From: Pseudomonadota bacterium
Lineage (GTDB): Bacteria > Desulfobacterota > Desulfovibrionia > Desulfovibrionales > Desulfovibrionaceae
DNA length: 64,000 nt
Direction of reading: 5' to 3'
Assembly (NCBI GenBank): GCA_023433925.1
Contig: JAEYTO010000123.1
Span: forward strand, 30,785-94,784
Below are positions 33,528-42,731 of this stretch, in pieces; position 1 is the first letter of the stretch; every line of letters begins with the position of its first letter. The position numbers and the translations under genes are program-made. The notes beneath the pieces are model-generated. The model ran no database searches. It was given only the letters and a program-made list of their open reading frames with translations, and had not been told where the DNA came from.

Positions 33528-34676
33528 CTACGGAATGATCTTCAAGAAGCCGATATCGAAGCCGCGGCCGATGTAACGCAGGCCTACGTAGAGAGCGAGA
33601 ATGATGAAGATGATCTTGAGCCAACGGTCCGGGATGTACTTGGAGGTCTTGGGACCGATCACGGAGCCGATGACGATGCCGACGATCTCCAGGCCCACCA
33701 GGCCCCAGTCAACCAGGGCGCCCTGGGTGAGGTAGGACAGGATCGAGGTGATCATGCCGATGAGCACCGCCAAGGCCGAGGTGCCGGCGACCAGGTACAT
33801 GGGCAGGCCGGCCACGGAGGTCAGGTAAGGCACGAGCAGGAAGCCGCCGCCCACGCCGAGGAAGGCCGCCACGGCCGCGATGACGAAGCCGCCCAGAATG
33901 GGCAGGATCGGATTGAAGCTGAACTCAACGCCGAAGAAGGTGAACACGACCTTGGTCGGATTGAAGCTGACGACCTTGACGCCCTGGGCCGCCAGATCGA
34001 CCTGACCGCCTTCCTTCTGCTTCTTCACGCTGTCCTGGAAGGCCTTGGCGGCCTCCTTGGCCTTCTTCTGGCTCTTGGAGCCGGCCGGGGTGGTCTGGTA
34101 GAACAGGAATACGCCCAGACCCAGGACGAACACGCCGAACCAGCCCTGATACTGCGAGAAACTGATCTTGCCCGCGGTCAAGGCCGGAATGAGCCAGGAG
34201 CCGGCGATGGAGCCGATGGCCAGGGCGATGGCCAGGGGAAGCACAAGCCGCCCCATCCTGTAATAGTTCCAGGAGGAGATGAGCGCCGACGTTCCCACCA
34301 GGAACTGGTTGGACACGCGAATGGAGTCGGTGACCATCTTGTTGAGCGTGGCGCCCTTGCCGAAGCTCTTGCCGTAGTTGCCCAGGCCAAATACCGTGAT
34401 GTGACCCACGCCGGCCATGACGCCGCCGAAGGCGCCGACCGTGGAGAAGATCCAGCCGACCCAGATCGCCCACGCGAAGGCCAGGATGAGGTTGATGCTG
34501 GGAGCCCCAGGGATGCCCAGGTATCCGGGCTCGGCCGCCGGATCGATCTTGCCGGCGGCGACGCCCTCTTGGATGGCGTCGGCCAGGCGGTCGGCCCAGG
34601 CGGGCTCCACGGCCATGAACATGGCCGCAACCAGCGCGAGCAATGCAACAGGTACGACGAGTTTACCGATTCTCAC
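33528..34676 (-). CDS. TauE/SafE family anion exporter
   Basis: A 382-residue transporter of the TauE/SafE (DUF81) family, linked to export of sulfite, sulfoacetate or other sulfur anions. It starts with a cleavable-looking hydrophobic segment (about 6-26), then about eight helices. The two repeats are marked by FSTVGAFGGVMAGVGHI (about 80-96) and AFLGVGGGFLLVPYLTSV (about 265-282). A charged loop (about 195-240, KSQKKAKEAAKAFQDSVKKQ) separates them. The start is GTG with AAGGAG. In a sulfate reducer a sulfur-anion role is plausible but unproven. Confidence 0.87.
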   Translation of the reverse strand: MRIGKLVVPVALLALVAAMFMAVEPAWADRLADAIQEGVAAGKIDPAAEPGYLGIPGAPSINLILAFAWAIWVGWIFSTVGAFGGVMAGVGHITVFGLGNYGKSFGKGATLNKMVTDSIRVSNQFLVGTSALISSWNYYRMGRLVLPLAIALAIGSIAGSWLIPALTAGKISFSQYQGWFGVFVLGLGVFLFYQTTPAGSKSQKKAKEAAKAFQDSVKKQKEGGQVDLAAQGVKVVSFNPTKVVFTFFGVEFSFNPILPILGGFVIAAVAAFLGVGGGFLLVPYLTSVAGLPMYLVAGTSALAVLIGMITSILSYLTQGALVDWGLVGLEIVGIVIGSVIGPKTSKYIPDRWLKIIFIILALYVGLRYIGRGFDIGFLKIIP

Positions 34677-34918
34677 GACTCCTTCCTCCTTGAAACGGGT
34701 AACGTGACCTCACTCCCATACATTAAAAGAAGGCCAGGGCCAGCCGGCCCGTCCCTTGCCGTCGCGGCATGCGTACGCCGCTGAAGGCGCGGGGTGATTC
34801 ACTCGGACAGACCGCGAGAGGCCGCGGACCGGCATCCCGCGACCGCACAGGCTCGGAGCCTACGCGGCGTCGGCGCTAATTCCCGCATGAAGCGCTGTCT
34901 CTCGAAGGCCGAGCCATT

Positions 34919-35419
34919 CTACCGCTCCAGCATCTTCAGGCCGTAGGCGGTGCGGGTCTTTTCGCTCTCGGGATTGGGACTGACGAACTCCAGGGCGCGC
35001 GCGGTGCAGGCCGTGACGCAGGCCGGCTTGAGGCCCTGGTCGAGCCTGTCGCGGCAGAAATCGCACTTGATGGCCCGACCCGAGGTCTCGTCCCACTGGG
35101 GAATCTTCCACGGGCAGGCCACGATGCAGGCCTTGCAGCCCACGCACAGCTCGGCGTCGACGTAGACGATGCCGTCCTTCTCGCGGCGGGTCATGGCGCC
35201 AGTGGGGCAGGCCGCCACGCACCACGGCTGCTCGCAATGGAAGCAGGGCATGAAGAGGTTCAGGATTTTCGGATTATCGCCCTTCTTCATCGGGCCGGTG
35301 GAGACGAGGATGCCCAGCTTGGCGCCCTTGGGTACCCGGTTCTTGGACTTGCAGTGCACCTCGCACGCCTTGCATGAGATGCAGCGGTCCTGATTCGTCC
35401 GGATGTAGAACTTGCTCAT
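34919..35419 (-). CDS. Four-cluster ferredoxin-type electron-transfer subunit (DmsB/PhsB-like)
   Basis: A 166-residue protein with four cysteine groups for [4Fe-4S] clusters: CISCKACEVHC near residue 13, CFHCEQPWCVAACP near 60, CVGCKACIVACP near 93 and CDFC...C...C near 118-138. This is the layout of the electron-transfer subunit of molybdopterin oxidoreductases. There is no signal peptide. The ATG at 35419 is nine bases after AGGAGG; a GTG at 35425 is less likely. No catalytic subunit is adjacent; the nearest is at 47870-49948, on the other side of the nuo operon. Confidence 0.87.
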   Translation of the reverse strand: MSKFYIRTNQDRCISCKACEVHCKSKNRVPKGAKLGILVSTGPMKKGDNPKILNLFMPCFHCEQPWCVAACPTGAMTRREKDGIVYVDAELCVGCKACIVACPWKIPQWDETSGRAIKCDFCRDRLDQGLKPACVTACTARALEFVSPNPESEKTRTAYGLKMLER

Positions 35420-35496
35420 GAACACTATCCTCCTACCTTATGCGTCAGGGGATGACCCTTCTATTTCGGTATGGAAAAAGCCGTGGTTTAGGAGGA

Positions 35497-35525
35497 TATT
35501 TACAGCATCCCTACGCTTGCGTCAA
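35497..35525 (-). promoter_or_regulatory. Candidate sigma-70 promoter for the four-cluster subunit
   Basis: On the minus strand: TTGACG (35525-35520), 17-base spacer, TAAATA (35502-35497), with an upstream leader of about 70 bases. Confidence 0.45.
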
Positions 35526-35654
35526 AGCCTCGTGAGGAAAAACCTTTTTTCACAAAGTCTCCTCGCGCGTTCCATCCGGCACAAGCCTGTTCGGCGATCG
35601 GTCGAAAAAAGGCCGCGCAAGCCGAGATTGCCCGCTGGATACGCACCCTCCATC

Positions 35655-35691
35655 CCGAGCGATGCTTGAGCAAAACTCAAGCATCGCTCGG
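35655..35691 (-). terminator. 16-bp perfect hairpin past nuoN
   Basis: CCGAGCGATGCTTGAG (35655-35670) pairs perfectly with 35676-35691 around a CAAAA loop, 31 bases after the nuoN stop. No T-run follows, so it may act as an mRNA end stabiliser or a Rho-assisted terminator for the nuo operon. Confidence 0.55.
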
Positions 35692-35721
35692 TTGAAGAAG
35701 CCGGATATTCTTCCCAATCGA

Positions 35722-37164
35722 TCAGGGCAGGAGTTGCTGGCCAGCGGCCGCGGCCAGGCTGAACATCGACCCGGGCAGCACGCCCAGGGCCAGCACGGCC
35801 GTGGCGAGCAGCAGGCCGAAGGCGTTGGCCCAGGCGGCCGGGCGCGTCAGGAGCGCTCCGCCTTCCCCGGGCTCGCTCGTGTAGGCATAGCGGACGAGGC
35901 TCAGGTAATAGAAGATGGAGATGGCCGTGTTCACGGCCGCCACGATGACAAGCCAGTCGAAGCCCCTGCCCCAGGCCGCGGAGAGCAGGAACAGCTTGCC
36001 CGTGAAGCCGGCCGTGGGCGGCAGGCCCACCAGGGAGAAGGCCCCCACCGCGAGCACGAAGGCCAGCACGGGCGCGCGACGGTGCATGCCGCTCAGATCG
36101 TCGAGCATGAGGTTGCGGCCGTCGGGCGCGGCGCGGCACACGACCCAGAAGACCGCGAGGTTCATGACCAGGTAGGCAAGGGCGTAGTAGGATGCGGCAG
36201 CCAGGCCCTCGGCCGTGCCGGCCACCAGGCCGATCATGATGTAGCCGGCATGGGCCACGCTGGAGAAGCCGAGCAGACGCTTGATGTCCTTCTGGGCCAG
36301 GGCCATGAGGTTGCCCAGCGTCATGGACAGCGCGCCAAGCACGGCGAGCGCCGTGGCGATCTCCAGGCTCGGGCCGAGGAGCGCGGCCAGGCGCACGAGC
36401 ACGACCACGGCCCCGAGCTTGGGCAGCGTGGCGATGTAGGCCGCGGTCTCGTTGCTCGCGCCGTCATACACGTCCGGGGCCCAGAAGTGGAACGGGAACA
36501 GGGCCAGCTTGTAGAAGAAGCCCACGGCGAAGAGCACGAGGCCCAGGGCCGCCAGGGGCGCGGCGGTGAAGCCGAAGTCGCGGCCGGCCAGGGCCGGCAG
36601 ATAGGTCGTGTGGTGCGCGGCGAGAATGTAGGCCAGGCCGAACAGGGTCAGGGCCGTGGCCACCGCGCCGAACATGACGTACTTGATGCCCGCCTCGGCC
36701 GACTCGGGCTTCTCGGCCCGCAGCGGCACGAGGGCGTAGAGGCTGAAGGAGGAGATCTCCAGCGCGATGATGATGGTGATGAGCTCCACGCTGGAGGCGA
36801 GCAGCATAAGGCCAAAGCCGCTCAGGGCCAGGAAGAGGTAGTAGTCGGCGCGCTTGTCGGAGGCCAGCTCCGGCGTCCCCCCGAAGGAGGCGTTGTGCGT
36901 GGCGATGGCCAGCCCCACGGACACGATGAGCTTGAAGAATTGGGACAGGGCGTCCACCTGGTACGCGCCGTAAAAAACGCTCCCGGACAGCCCCAGGGTC
37001 GCGGCGGAGGCCACGGCGGCGGCCACCGCCACGTAGGCCAGCCAGCCTCCATCCATGATCCCCGCGGCGGACTTGGCGCGCGGGAGAATGGTCTGCACGA
37101 ACAGGGCCAGCAGGGCCAAGCCGAGCACCAGCTCGGGGGCGAGGAGATCGAGTCTCAGATTCAC
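35722..37164 (-). CDS. nuoN: Complex I-like enzyme, antiporter-like subunit NuoN
   Basis: A 480-residue membrane subunit with about 14 helices. It belongs to the proton-pumping (Proton_antipo_M) family: the LEISSFSLYALVPLRA region has the TM5 glutamate, and FKLALFPFHFWAPDVYDGA holds the TM7 lysine and HFW motif. QKDIKRLLGFSSVAHAGY is the TM8-9 link. The start is GTG at 37164 with AAGGAG upstream. It is the last gene of the nuo operon. Confidence 0.92.
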   Translation of the reverse strand: MNLRLDLLAPELVLGLALLALFVQTILPRAKSAAGIMDGGWLAYVAVAAAVASAATLGLSGSVFYGAYQVDALSQFFKLIVSVGLAIATHNASFGGTPELASDKRADYYLFLALSGFGLMLLASSVELITIIIALEISSFSLYALVPLRAEKPESAEAGIKYVMFGAVATALTLFGLAYILAAHHTTYLPALAGRDFGFTAAPLAALGLVLFAVGFFYKLALFPFHFWAPDVYDGASNETAAYIATLPKLGAVVVLVRLAALLGPSLEIATALAVLGALSMTLGNLMALAQKDIKRLLGFSSVAHAGYIMIGLVAGTAEGLAAASYYALAYLVMNLAVFWVVCRAAPDGRNLMLDDLSGMHRRAPVLAFVLAVGAFSLVGLPPTAGFTGKLFLLSAAWGRGFDWLVIVAAVNTAISIFYYLSLVRYAYTSEPGEGGALLTRPAAWANAFGLLLATAVLALGVLPGSMFSLAAAAGQQLLP

Positions 37165-37214
37165 CGTGCGTTCTCCTTGTTCTCAGGATCGCGGTGTTAA
37201 GCGTCCCGGCGGGT

Positions 37215-38771
37215 CTACTCGGCCCGAGCCTGGGCATTCAGGCCGACCGCGTCGGCCAGCACCGCCGGCAGAGGCCTGGTCATGTCGTCAGCCTGCGCCA
37301 CGGCCGTCCGCTTGGCCTGGAAGTCGGCCAGCAGCCGTTCGATCGCCGGGTCGATGGTGCGCAGGACAATGCCCGGCGCGATGCCCAGCCAGATGGTCAG
37401 CACGGCCAGCGGCGCGAGGTAGACCCACTCGCGGGTGTTCATGTCCCGCCAGCCCTTGCCGGCCGGCGAGGCCGGGCCGCCCCAGGCCATGCGCAGGGAC
37501 AGGCGCAGCATGTAGGCCGCGGCGAGCATGGCGCCCGGCACCACGAACGCGCCCACGAGGAAGCTATGCTGGAAGGCGCCGGTCATGACCGCGGCCTCGC
37601 CCACGAAGCTGTTCAGGCCGGGGAAGCCGAAGCTGGACAGGGCGAACAGGCCCCAGAAGCCCATGTACGCGGGCAGGAACTTGCCCAGCCCCTGGTTGGC
37701 CGAGATCTCCCGGCTGTGGCTGCGCTCGTAGATGAGTCCGATCATCATGAACAGCGCGCCGGTGACGATGCCGTGGTTGAGCATGACCAGCAGCGTGCCT
37801 TCCACCCCGCGCTGGTTGAACAGGAAGATGCCCAGCATGGCGAAGCCCATGTGGCCCACGGACGAGTAGGCGATGAGCTTCTTGATGTCGTTCTGGCCCA
37901 GGGCCACGAAGCCGCCGTAGATGATGGAGGCGATGGCCAAGACGATCATGAACGGCGCGAAGTAGGCGCTCGCGTCGGGCGTGATGGGCAGGCAGAAGCG
38001 CAGGAAGCCGTAGGTGCCCATCTTGAGCAGCACCGAGGCCAGGATGACCGAGCCGGCCGAGGGCGCCTGCACGTGGGCCGCGGGCAGCCACGTGTGGAAC
38101 GGGAACATGGGCACCTTGATGGCGAAGGCCAGGGCCATGGCCAGGAAGGCCCAGAACTGGAAGCGGAACGAGTACGTGCCGGCCGTGATGTCCGGGATGG
38201 AGAAGGTCCCGGCGGCGTTGAAGAAGGCCACGATGGCCACGAGCAGCAGCGTGGAGCCGGCCAGGGTGTACAGGAAGAACTTGAGGGAGGCGTAGCGCCG
38301 CTCCGGACCGCCCCAGACCGCGATGAGCAGGTACATGGGGATGAGCATGGCCTCCCAGAAGATGTAGAAGAGCACGAAGTCCAGGGCCACGAACACGCCT
38401 ATGCAGGCCGCGGTCATGAGCAGCAGGCAGATGTGGAACTCCTTGATCCGCTGGCCGATGTACGTCCAGGAGCACAGCACGCACAGGGGCAGGATGGCCA
38501 CGGTCAGCAGGACCATGAGCAGGCTGATGCCGTCCACGCCCAGGTAGTAGGACAGGCCCCACTGCGGCACCCAGGCCAGGCGCTCCACGAATTGATAGCC
38601 CTGCCCCGGGTCGAAACCCAGCAGCGGCAGGGCCAGCAGAACCTCGCCCAGGGAGGCGGCCAGGGTCACCACGCGCACCAAGCCCTCGTGGCGCAGGAAG
38701 GCCACCACGAGGCACATGATGAGCGGGAAGAAAATCAGGCCGGAGAGGACCGGATAACCTGCGTCGAACAT
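37215..38771 (-). CDS. nuoM: Complex I-like enzyme, antiporter-like subunit NuoM
   Basis: A 518-residue subunit with the NuoM signature: FYIFWEAMLIPMYLLIAVWGG (TM5 Glu), FAIKVPMFPFHTWLPAAHVQAPSAGSVILA (TM7 Lys and the HTWLP motif) and GQNDIKKLIAYSSVGHMGFA. AGAGGAG lies upstream of the ATG. It is 50 bases before nuoN. It would conduct protons (or sodium) during electron transfer through the peripheral arm. Confidence 0.93.
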   Translation of the reverse strand: MFDAGYPVLSGLIFFPLIMCLVVAFLRHEGLVRVVTLAASLGEVLLALPLLGFDPGQGYQFVERLAWVPQWGLSYYLGVDGISLLMVLLTVAILPLCVLCSWTYIGQRIKEFHICLLLMTAACIGVFVALDFVLFYIFWEAMLIPMYLLIAVWGGPERRYASLKFFLYTLAGSTLLLVAIVAFFNAAGTFSIPDITAGTYSFRFQFWAFLAMALAFAIKVPMFPFHTWLPAAHVQAPSAGSVILASVLLKMGTYGFLRFCLPITPDASAYFAPFMIVLAIASIIYGGFVALGQNDIKKLIAYSSVGHMGFAMLGIFLFNQRGVEGTLLVMLNHGIVTGALFMMIGLIYERSHSREISANQGLGKFLPAYMGFWGLFALSSFGFPGLNSFVGEAAVMTGAFQHSFLVGAFVVPGAMLAAAYMLRLSLRMAWGGPASPAGKGWRDMNTREWVYLAPLAVLTIWLGIAPGIVLRTIDPAIERLLADFQAKRTAVAQADDMTRPLPAVLADAVGLNAQARAE

Positions 38772-38799
38772 TGCGTCTCGCTCCTCTTTTTAATCGCGC

Positions 38800-40635
38800 C
38801 TAGCGCAGGATCCAGACCAGGACCACGACCGCGCCGCCGATGGCGGCCGCGCCAGCCAGGTAGTCTTGCAGCCGGCCGGACTGCATGCGCGCCGAAAGCC
38901 GGCCCAGGTCGCGGGTGGCGTAGGCCGTTCCGTCCACCACCGTGTCGATGCCCTTGCGGTCGAAGACCGAGGCCCCATGGGCGCCGCCCATGAGCCCGCG
39001 CAGGCCGACGACCCGCCAGACCTCGCTCCATAGGGCGTCGAAGAAGGCCAGCGGCCGGCTGACCAGCAGGACGAAGCCCCGGGCGATGAGCATGTACAGG
39101 ATCTCGAAGTCCACGTTGCGCTGCGCATGCGGCTTGAGCACCCCGCGCATGAGCATGAAGCCGAGGCCCGTGAAGCCGAGCAGGAGCAGGGTTTGCAGCA
39201 CGTGCCACACGGTCCAGGGCACGTAGGGCACGGGCTGGAAGGGCAGGAAGACGTAGAGCATCTGCGGGAAGACGCCCTGCAGGATGCACAACGCCGCCGA
39301 GATGCCCATGGCCAGGTACATGTTGACCGGAATGGGCCGCAGGATCGTGACCGTGTCCTCGGACTTGCCGCCCCAGAAGGCGAAGTACGGCAGCTTGAGG
39401 CCCACGGACAGGAACGTGCCCACGGCCGCGACCTCCAGGAGGATGCCCAGGGCCACGCGATGGTCCTCGAAGGCGCCGGCGATGGTCATGGTCTTGGACA
39501 CGAAGCCGTTGAAGAGCGGCATGCCCGAGATGGACAGGCCCGCGACCATGTAGGCCAGCATGACCAGCGGCAGCTTGCCGGCCAGGCCGCCGAGGCGCTC
39601 CAGGCTGGCCGTGCCCGCCGCGTGGAGGATGGCGCCCACGCTCATGAACAGCAGGCCCTTGTACAGGATGTGCGCGTAGGCGTGGGCCGTGGCGCCGTTG
39701 AGGGTCAGGGCCGTGCCGATGCCGATGCCCGCGACCATGTACCCGACCTGGGACATGATGTGGTAGGACAGGATGCGCCGGGCGTTGTTCTCCATGGAGG
39801 CGTAGAGCACGCCGTACACGGCCATGGCCGTGCCCATGTAGGCCAGGAAGTCCCAGCCGGCGAAGCCGCGCGCGAGCACGTAGACCGCGGTCTTGGTCGT
39901 GAAGGCGCTCATGAACACCGCGCCGGTGATGGTCGCCTCGGGGTAGGCGTCGGGCAGCCAGGCGTGCAGGGCCAGGAAGGCCGCGTTCACGCCGAAGCCG
40001 AGCATGATGAGCCAGTCGTAATATTGGGCGTTCTCGAAGCCCACGTGCACGAAGTCGAAGTTGCCCACGGCCTTGTAGCGCAGGAGCACGCCGCCCAGCA
40101 TGAGCAGGCCGCCCAGGGTGTGCACGAGGAAGTAGCGCAGGCCCGCCCCGGCCGCGCGGGGATTGTCGCGCGCGTTGAGCCAGATGAGCATGGTCGAGGC
40201 CACGCTCATGATCTCCCAGAAGATGAACAGGCTCAGGTAGTCGGCGGTGAATATGCAGCCGAAGGCCCCGCCCACGTAGAAGCAGGCCGCCACGTGCTGG
40301 CGCTTGTCCGCCACGTGGAAGGCGTAGATGAAGCCGATGAGGGCCTGGATGGCGAAGACGTTGGCGAAGATGAGCGACAGGCTGTCCAGGCGGCCGAGTT
40401 GGAGCTTCAGGCCCAGGTACTCGAAGCCGCCGTGGTTGCCGGGCGCGTAGGAGAAGACCGCCAGGATGGCCAGCGCCGCGGGCACGGGCAACAGCCAGCG
40501 CCACCAGGAGCCGGCTTGGCCGGCGGCGGTGAAGCCCGGGATGCCGCCCTGGCGCTTGCCGGGCAGGAACGGCAGCAGCAGCCCCAGAACGAAGAAGCCG
40601 ATGGCCGGGTGGAAGAAGAAATTACTTGTCGTCAT
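38800..40635 (-). CDS. MrpD/NuoL-like antiporter subunit (611 residues)
   Basis: A 611-residue membrane protein in the slot usually held by NuoL. The core resembles MrpD-type antiporters: FIFWEIMSVASTMLIWLNA (TM5 Glu), FLALHAWLPDAYPEATITGAVFM (HxWLPDA), and ENNARRILSYHIMSQVGYMVAG. It also has a NuoL-like C-terminal extension: KGIDTVVDGTA and ...SARMQSGRLQDYL, recalling the QTG-x-Q-x-Y end of NuoL that packs as a lateral helix. It overlaps the 86-residue gene by 14 bases. Whether it replaces NuoL functionally is inferred. Confidence 0.85.
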   Translation of the reverse strand: MTTSNFFFHPAIGFFVLGLLLPFLPGKRQGGIPGFTAAGQAGSWWRWLLPVPAALAILAVFSYAPGNHGGFEYLGLKLQLGRLDSLSLIFANVFAIQALIGFIYAFHVADKRQHVAACFYVGGAFGCIFTADYLSLFIFWEIMSVASTMLIWLNARDNPRAAGAGLRYFLVHTLGGLLMLGGVLLRYKAVGNFDFVHVGFENAQYYDWLIMLGFGVNAAFLALHAWLPDAYPEATITGAVFMSAFTTKTAVYVLARGFAGWDFLAYMGTAMAVYGVLYASMENNARRILSYHIMSQVGYMVAGIGIGTALTLNGATAHAYAHILYKGLLFMSVGAILHAAGTASLERLGGLAGKLPLVMLAYMVAGLSISGMPLFNGFVSKTMTIAGAFEDHRVALGILLEVAAVGTFLSVGLKLPYFAFWGGKSEDTVTILRPIPVNMYLAMGISAALCILQGVFPQMLYVFLPFQPVPYVPWTVWHVLQTLLLLGFTGLGFMLMRGVLKPHAQRNVDFEILYMLIARGFVLLVSRPLAFFDALWSEVWRVVGLRGLMGGAHGASVFDRKGIDTVVDGTAYATRDLGRLSARMQSGRLQDYLAGAAAIGGAVVVLVWILR

Positions 40636-40882
40636 AGATGTCCTCGGAGAAGCCGATGAGCGGGGCGACGATGCCCTTCATGAGCACGGCCATGGCCACG
40701 GCCAGCCCCAGGCCGAAGACGGCCCAGAAGCCCGGCAGGCTCTCGGCGTCCACGTGCGGGTGGTGCGGCCGGATGAACACGTTGAGCGCCACGAGCAGGA
40801 CCAGGGCGGCGAGGAAAAGCCACTTGAATAGCCGCGCCTGCTTCCGCAGCCCGCTTATGAACGCTCCGAGCTTGTCGCGCAT
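40622..40882 (-). CDS. Small two-helix membrane protein inside the nuo operon
   Basis: An 86-residue protein with a basic N-terminus, two predicted transmembrane helices (about 20-37 and 52-72), a short HPHVDAE loop between them and an acidic end (SEDIYDDK). It lies between two MrpD-type subunits, overlaps the downstream one by 14 bases, and starts 10 bases after the other ends. The tight packing suggests it is a true subunit or assembly factor. I cannot match it to a known Nuo or Mrp subunit. Confidence 0.78.
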   Translation of the reverse strand: MRDKLGAFISGLRKQARLFKWLFLAALVLLVALNVFIRPHHPHVDAESLPGFWAVFGLGLAVAMAVLMKGIVAPLIGFSEDIYDDK

Positions 40883-40892
40883 GTCAGCCTCC

Positions 40893-42374
40893 TCAGAACT
40901 TGCCGAAGATATTGATGAATCCGAGGAAGGTCTCCGGGAACAGACCCAGGAGCACCGAGATGACGCCCGTGGCGAAGAGCGGCACGACCATGGCCATGGG
41001 CGCCTCGCCGATCTCCTCCAGGTTCACGCCGTCCACGGGCTTCCTGAAGAAGGCCCGGTAGACGATGGGACCGAAGTAGCCGGCGTTGAGGATCGTGCTT
41101 GCGAGCAAGGCCACGAGGATCACGGTCTGCCCGGCCTGCATGCTCCCGGTGATGAGGTACCACTTGCTCACGAAGCCGCACACGGGCGGCATGCCGATCA
41201 TGGACAGGCTGGCCAGGGCGAAGGCCCCGAAGGTCCAGGGCATGCGCCGGCCGAAGCCGTTCATGCGGTCGATCTTCTTCTCGTGGGTGGCCACGTAGAT
41301 GGCCCCGGCGCCGAAGAAGAGCGTGATCTTGGAGAAGGCGTGGTGCGCGATGTGCGCCATGCCGCCCGTGACGGCCAAGGGCGTGAGCAGGGCCACGCCG
41401 AGGATGACGTAGGACAGCTGGCTAACCGTGGAGTAGGCCAGCCGCGCCTTGAGGTCGTTCTTGGTCAGGGCGATGACCGAGGCGGCCACGATGGTGAAGG
41501 CCGCCAGGTAGGCCGTGGGCAGGCCGAGGTTCAGCTGCTCCATGGTCTCCAGGCCGAAGCCGGAGAGGATGATGCGGCAGACCGAGAACACGCCCGCCTT
41601 GACGACCGCCACCGCGTGCAGCAGGGCCGAGACCGGCGTGGGTGCGACCATGGCCGAGGGCAGCCAGTTGTGCAGCGGCATGATGGCCGCCTTGGCCAGG
41701 CCGAACAGGAACAGGAAGTAGGTCACGCTCACGGCCACGGGGTGCGTGTCCGCCGGGAAGGGCATGCCCGTGACCACGTCGCCCAGCTGGAAGTCCAGGG
41801 TGCCGCAGAGCACGTAGGTCATGATCATGGCCGCCAGCAGGAAGAGCTTGGACGTGCCCATGAGGTAGACCAGGTACTTGCGCGCGCCCGTGTAGGCCTC
41901 CTCGTCCTGGTGATGGGCGACCAGAGGGTACGTGAAGACCGTGATGACCTCGTAGAAGAGGTACAGGGTGAACACGTTGGCCGAGAAGGCCACGCCCACG
42001 GCGCCGAAGATGGCCACGCCGAAGCAGAAGTAGTAGCGCGTCTGGGCGTGCTCCTTGAGGGAGCGCATGTAGCCGATGTTGTAGCTCGTGGCCAGGAACC
42101 ACAGGAACGTGGCCACCAGGGCGAAGATGATGCTCAGGCCGTCCACGGCGAAGGCGATTTTGATGCCCGGCAGGAGCTCGGACAGGGTGAAGGTCCAGAT
42201 CCTGCCGTCGAGCACCGCCGGAACCATGGACAGCGTGGACAGGAAGGCGGCGGCCGCCGCCAGGAAGGATACTGCCTCGCGCTTGTTCACGTCGTGGCGC
42301 AGGAGCCAGATGAACAGCGGCGCGATCAGGGTGATGATGATGGGCGTGAGCACCCGCATGCTTTCGATGAACAT
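40893..42374 (-). CDS. MrpD-type antiporter subunit (493 residues)
   Basis: A 493-residue proton/cation antiporter-like subunit. TM5 region: YLFYEVITVFTYPLVAHHQ; TM7 region: LFGLAKAAIMPLHNWLPSAMVAPTPVSALLHAVAV-type motif (HNWLPSAMVAP); linking helix: TKNDLKARLAYSTVSQLSYVILG. It lacks the long C-terminal extension of NuoL. Its wording at these motifs is closer to the MrpD and Ech/Mbh-type subunits than to E. coli NuoL. It follows nuoK by nine bases in the operon. Confidence 0.87.
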   Translation of the reverse strand: MFIESMRVLTPIIITLIAPLFIWLLRHDVNKREAVSFLAAAAAFLSTLSMVPAVLDGRIWTFTLSELLPGIKIAFAVDGLSIIFALVATFLWFLATSYNIGYMRSLKEHAQTRYYFCFGVAIFGAVGVAFSANVFTLYLFYEVITVFTYPLVAHHQDEEAYTGARKYLVYLMGTSKLFLLAAMIMTYVLCGTLDFQLGDVVTGMPFPADTHPVAVSVTYFLFLFGLAKAAIMPLHNWLPSAMVAPTPVSALLHAVAVVKAGVFSVCRIILSGFGLETMEQLNLGLPTAYLAAFTIVAASVIALTKNDLKARLAYSTVSQLSYVILGVALLTPLAVTGGMAHIAHHAFSKITLFFGAGAIYVATHEKKIDRMNGFGRRMPWTFGAFALASLSMIGMPPVCGFVSKWYLITGSMQAGQTVILVALLASTILNAGYFGPIVYRAFFRKPVDGVNLEEIGEAPMAMVVPLFATGVISVLLGLFPETFLGFINIFGKF

Positions 42375-42383
42375 GTCCCGCCC

Positions 42384-42731
42384 CTACCCTTTCAGAAGTG
42401 AGATCTTGTCGCTCTGCACGCCGCCGAACCGCCTGGACACCACGTAGATGATGGCCAGCACGAGCGTCGCCTCGGCAGCGGCCAAGCCCATGATCAGCAA
42501 CGAGATGAGCTGGCCGAGCACGTCGTCGGCCGGCGTGAGCTGCGCCGCCGAGACAATGGCCAGGCCCGCGCCGTTGAGCATGATCTCCACGCAGATGAGC
42601 ATGCCCACAAGACTCCGACGCCAGACCATCCCGTAAAGACCCACGAGGAGCATGAACAGGGCCACGAGCTGGTAGAGCAGCAAGGTCTGCCCCGCCAGCG
42701 GCGCGCCCTGGGCGAAGAACAGCAGGTTCAT
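42384..42731 (-). CDS. nuoK: Complex I-like enzyme, subunit NuoK
   Basis: A 115-residue subunit with three helices. GMLICVEIMLNGAGLA holds the conserved TM2 glutamate, and MGLAAAEATLVLAIIYV the TM3 one. It is related to MrpC. The ATG directly abuts the nuoJ stop (no gap). The N-terminus is about 15 residues longer than in E. coli. Confidence 0.93.
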   Translation of the reverse strand: MNLLFFAQGAPLAGQTLLLYQLVALFMLLVGLYGMVWRRSLVGMLICVEIMLNGAGLAIVSAAQLTPADDVLGQLISLLIMGLAAAEATLVLAIIYVVSRRFGGVQSDKISLLKG

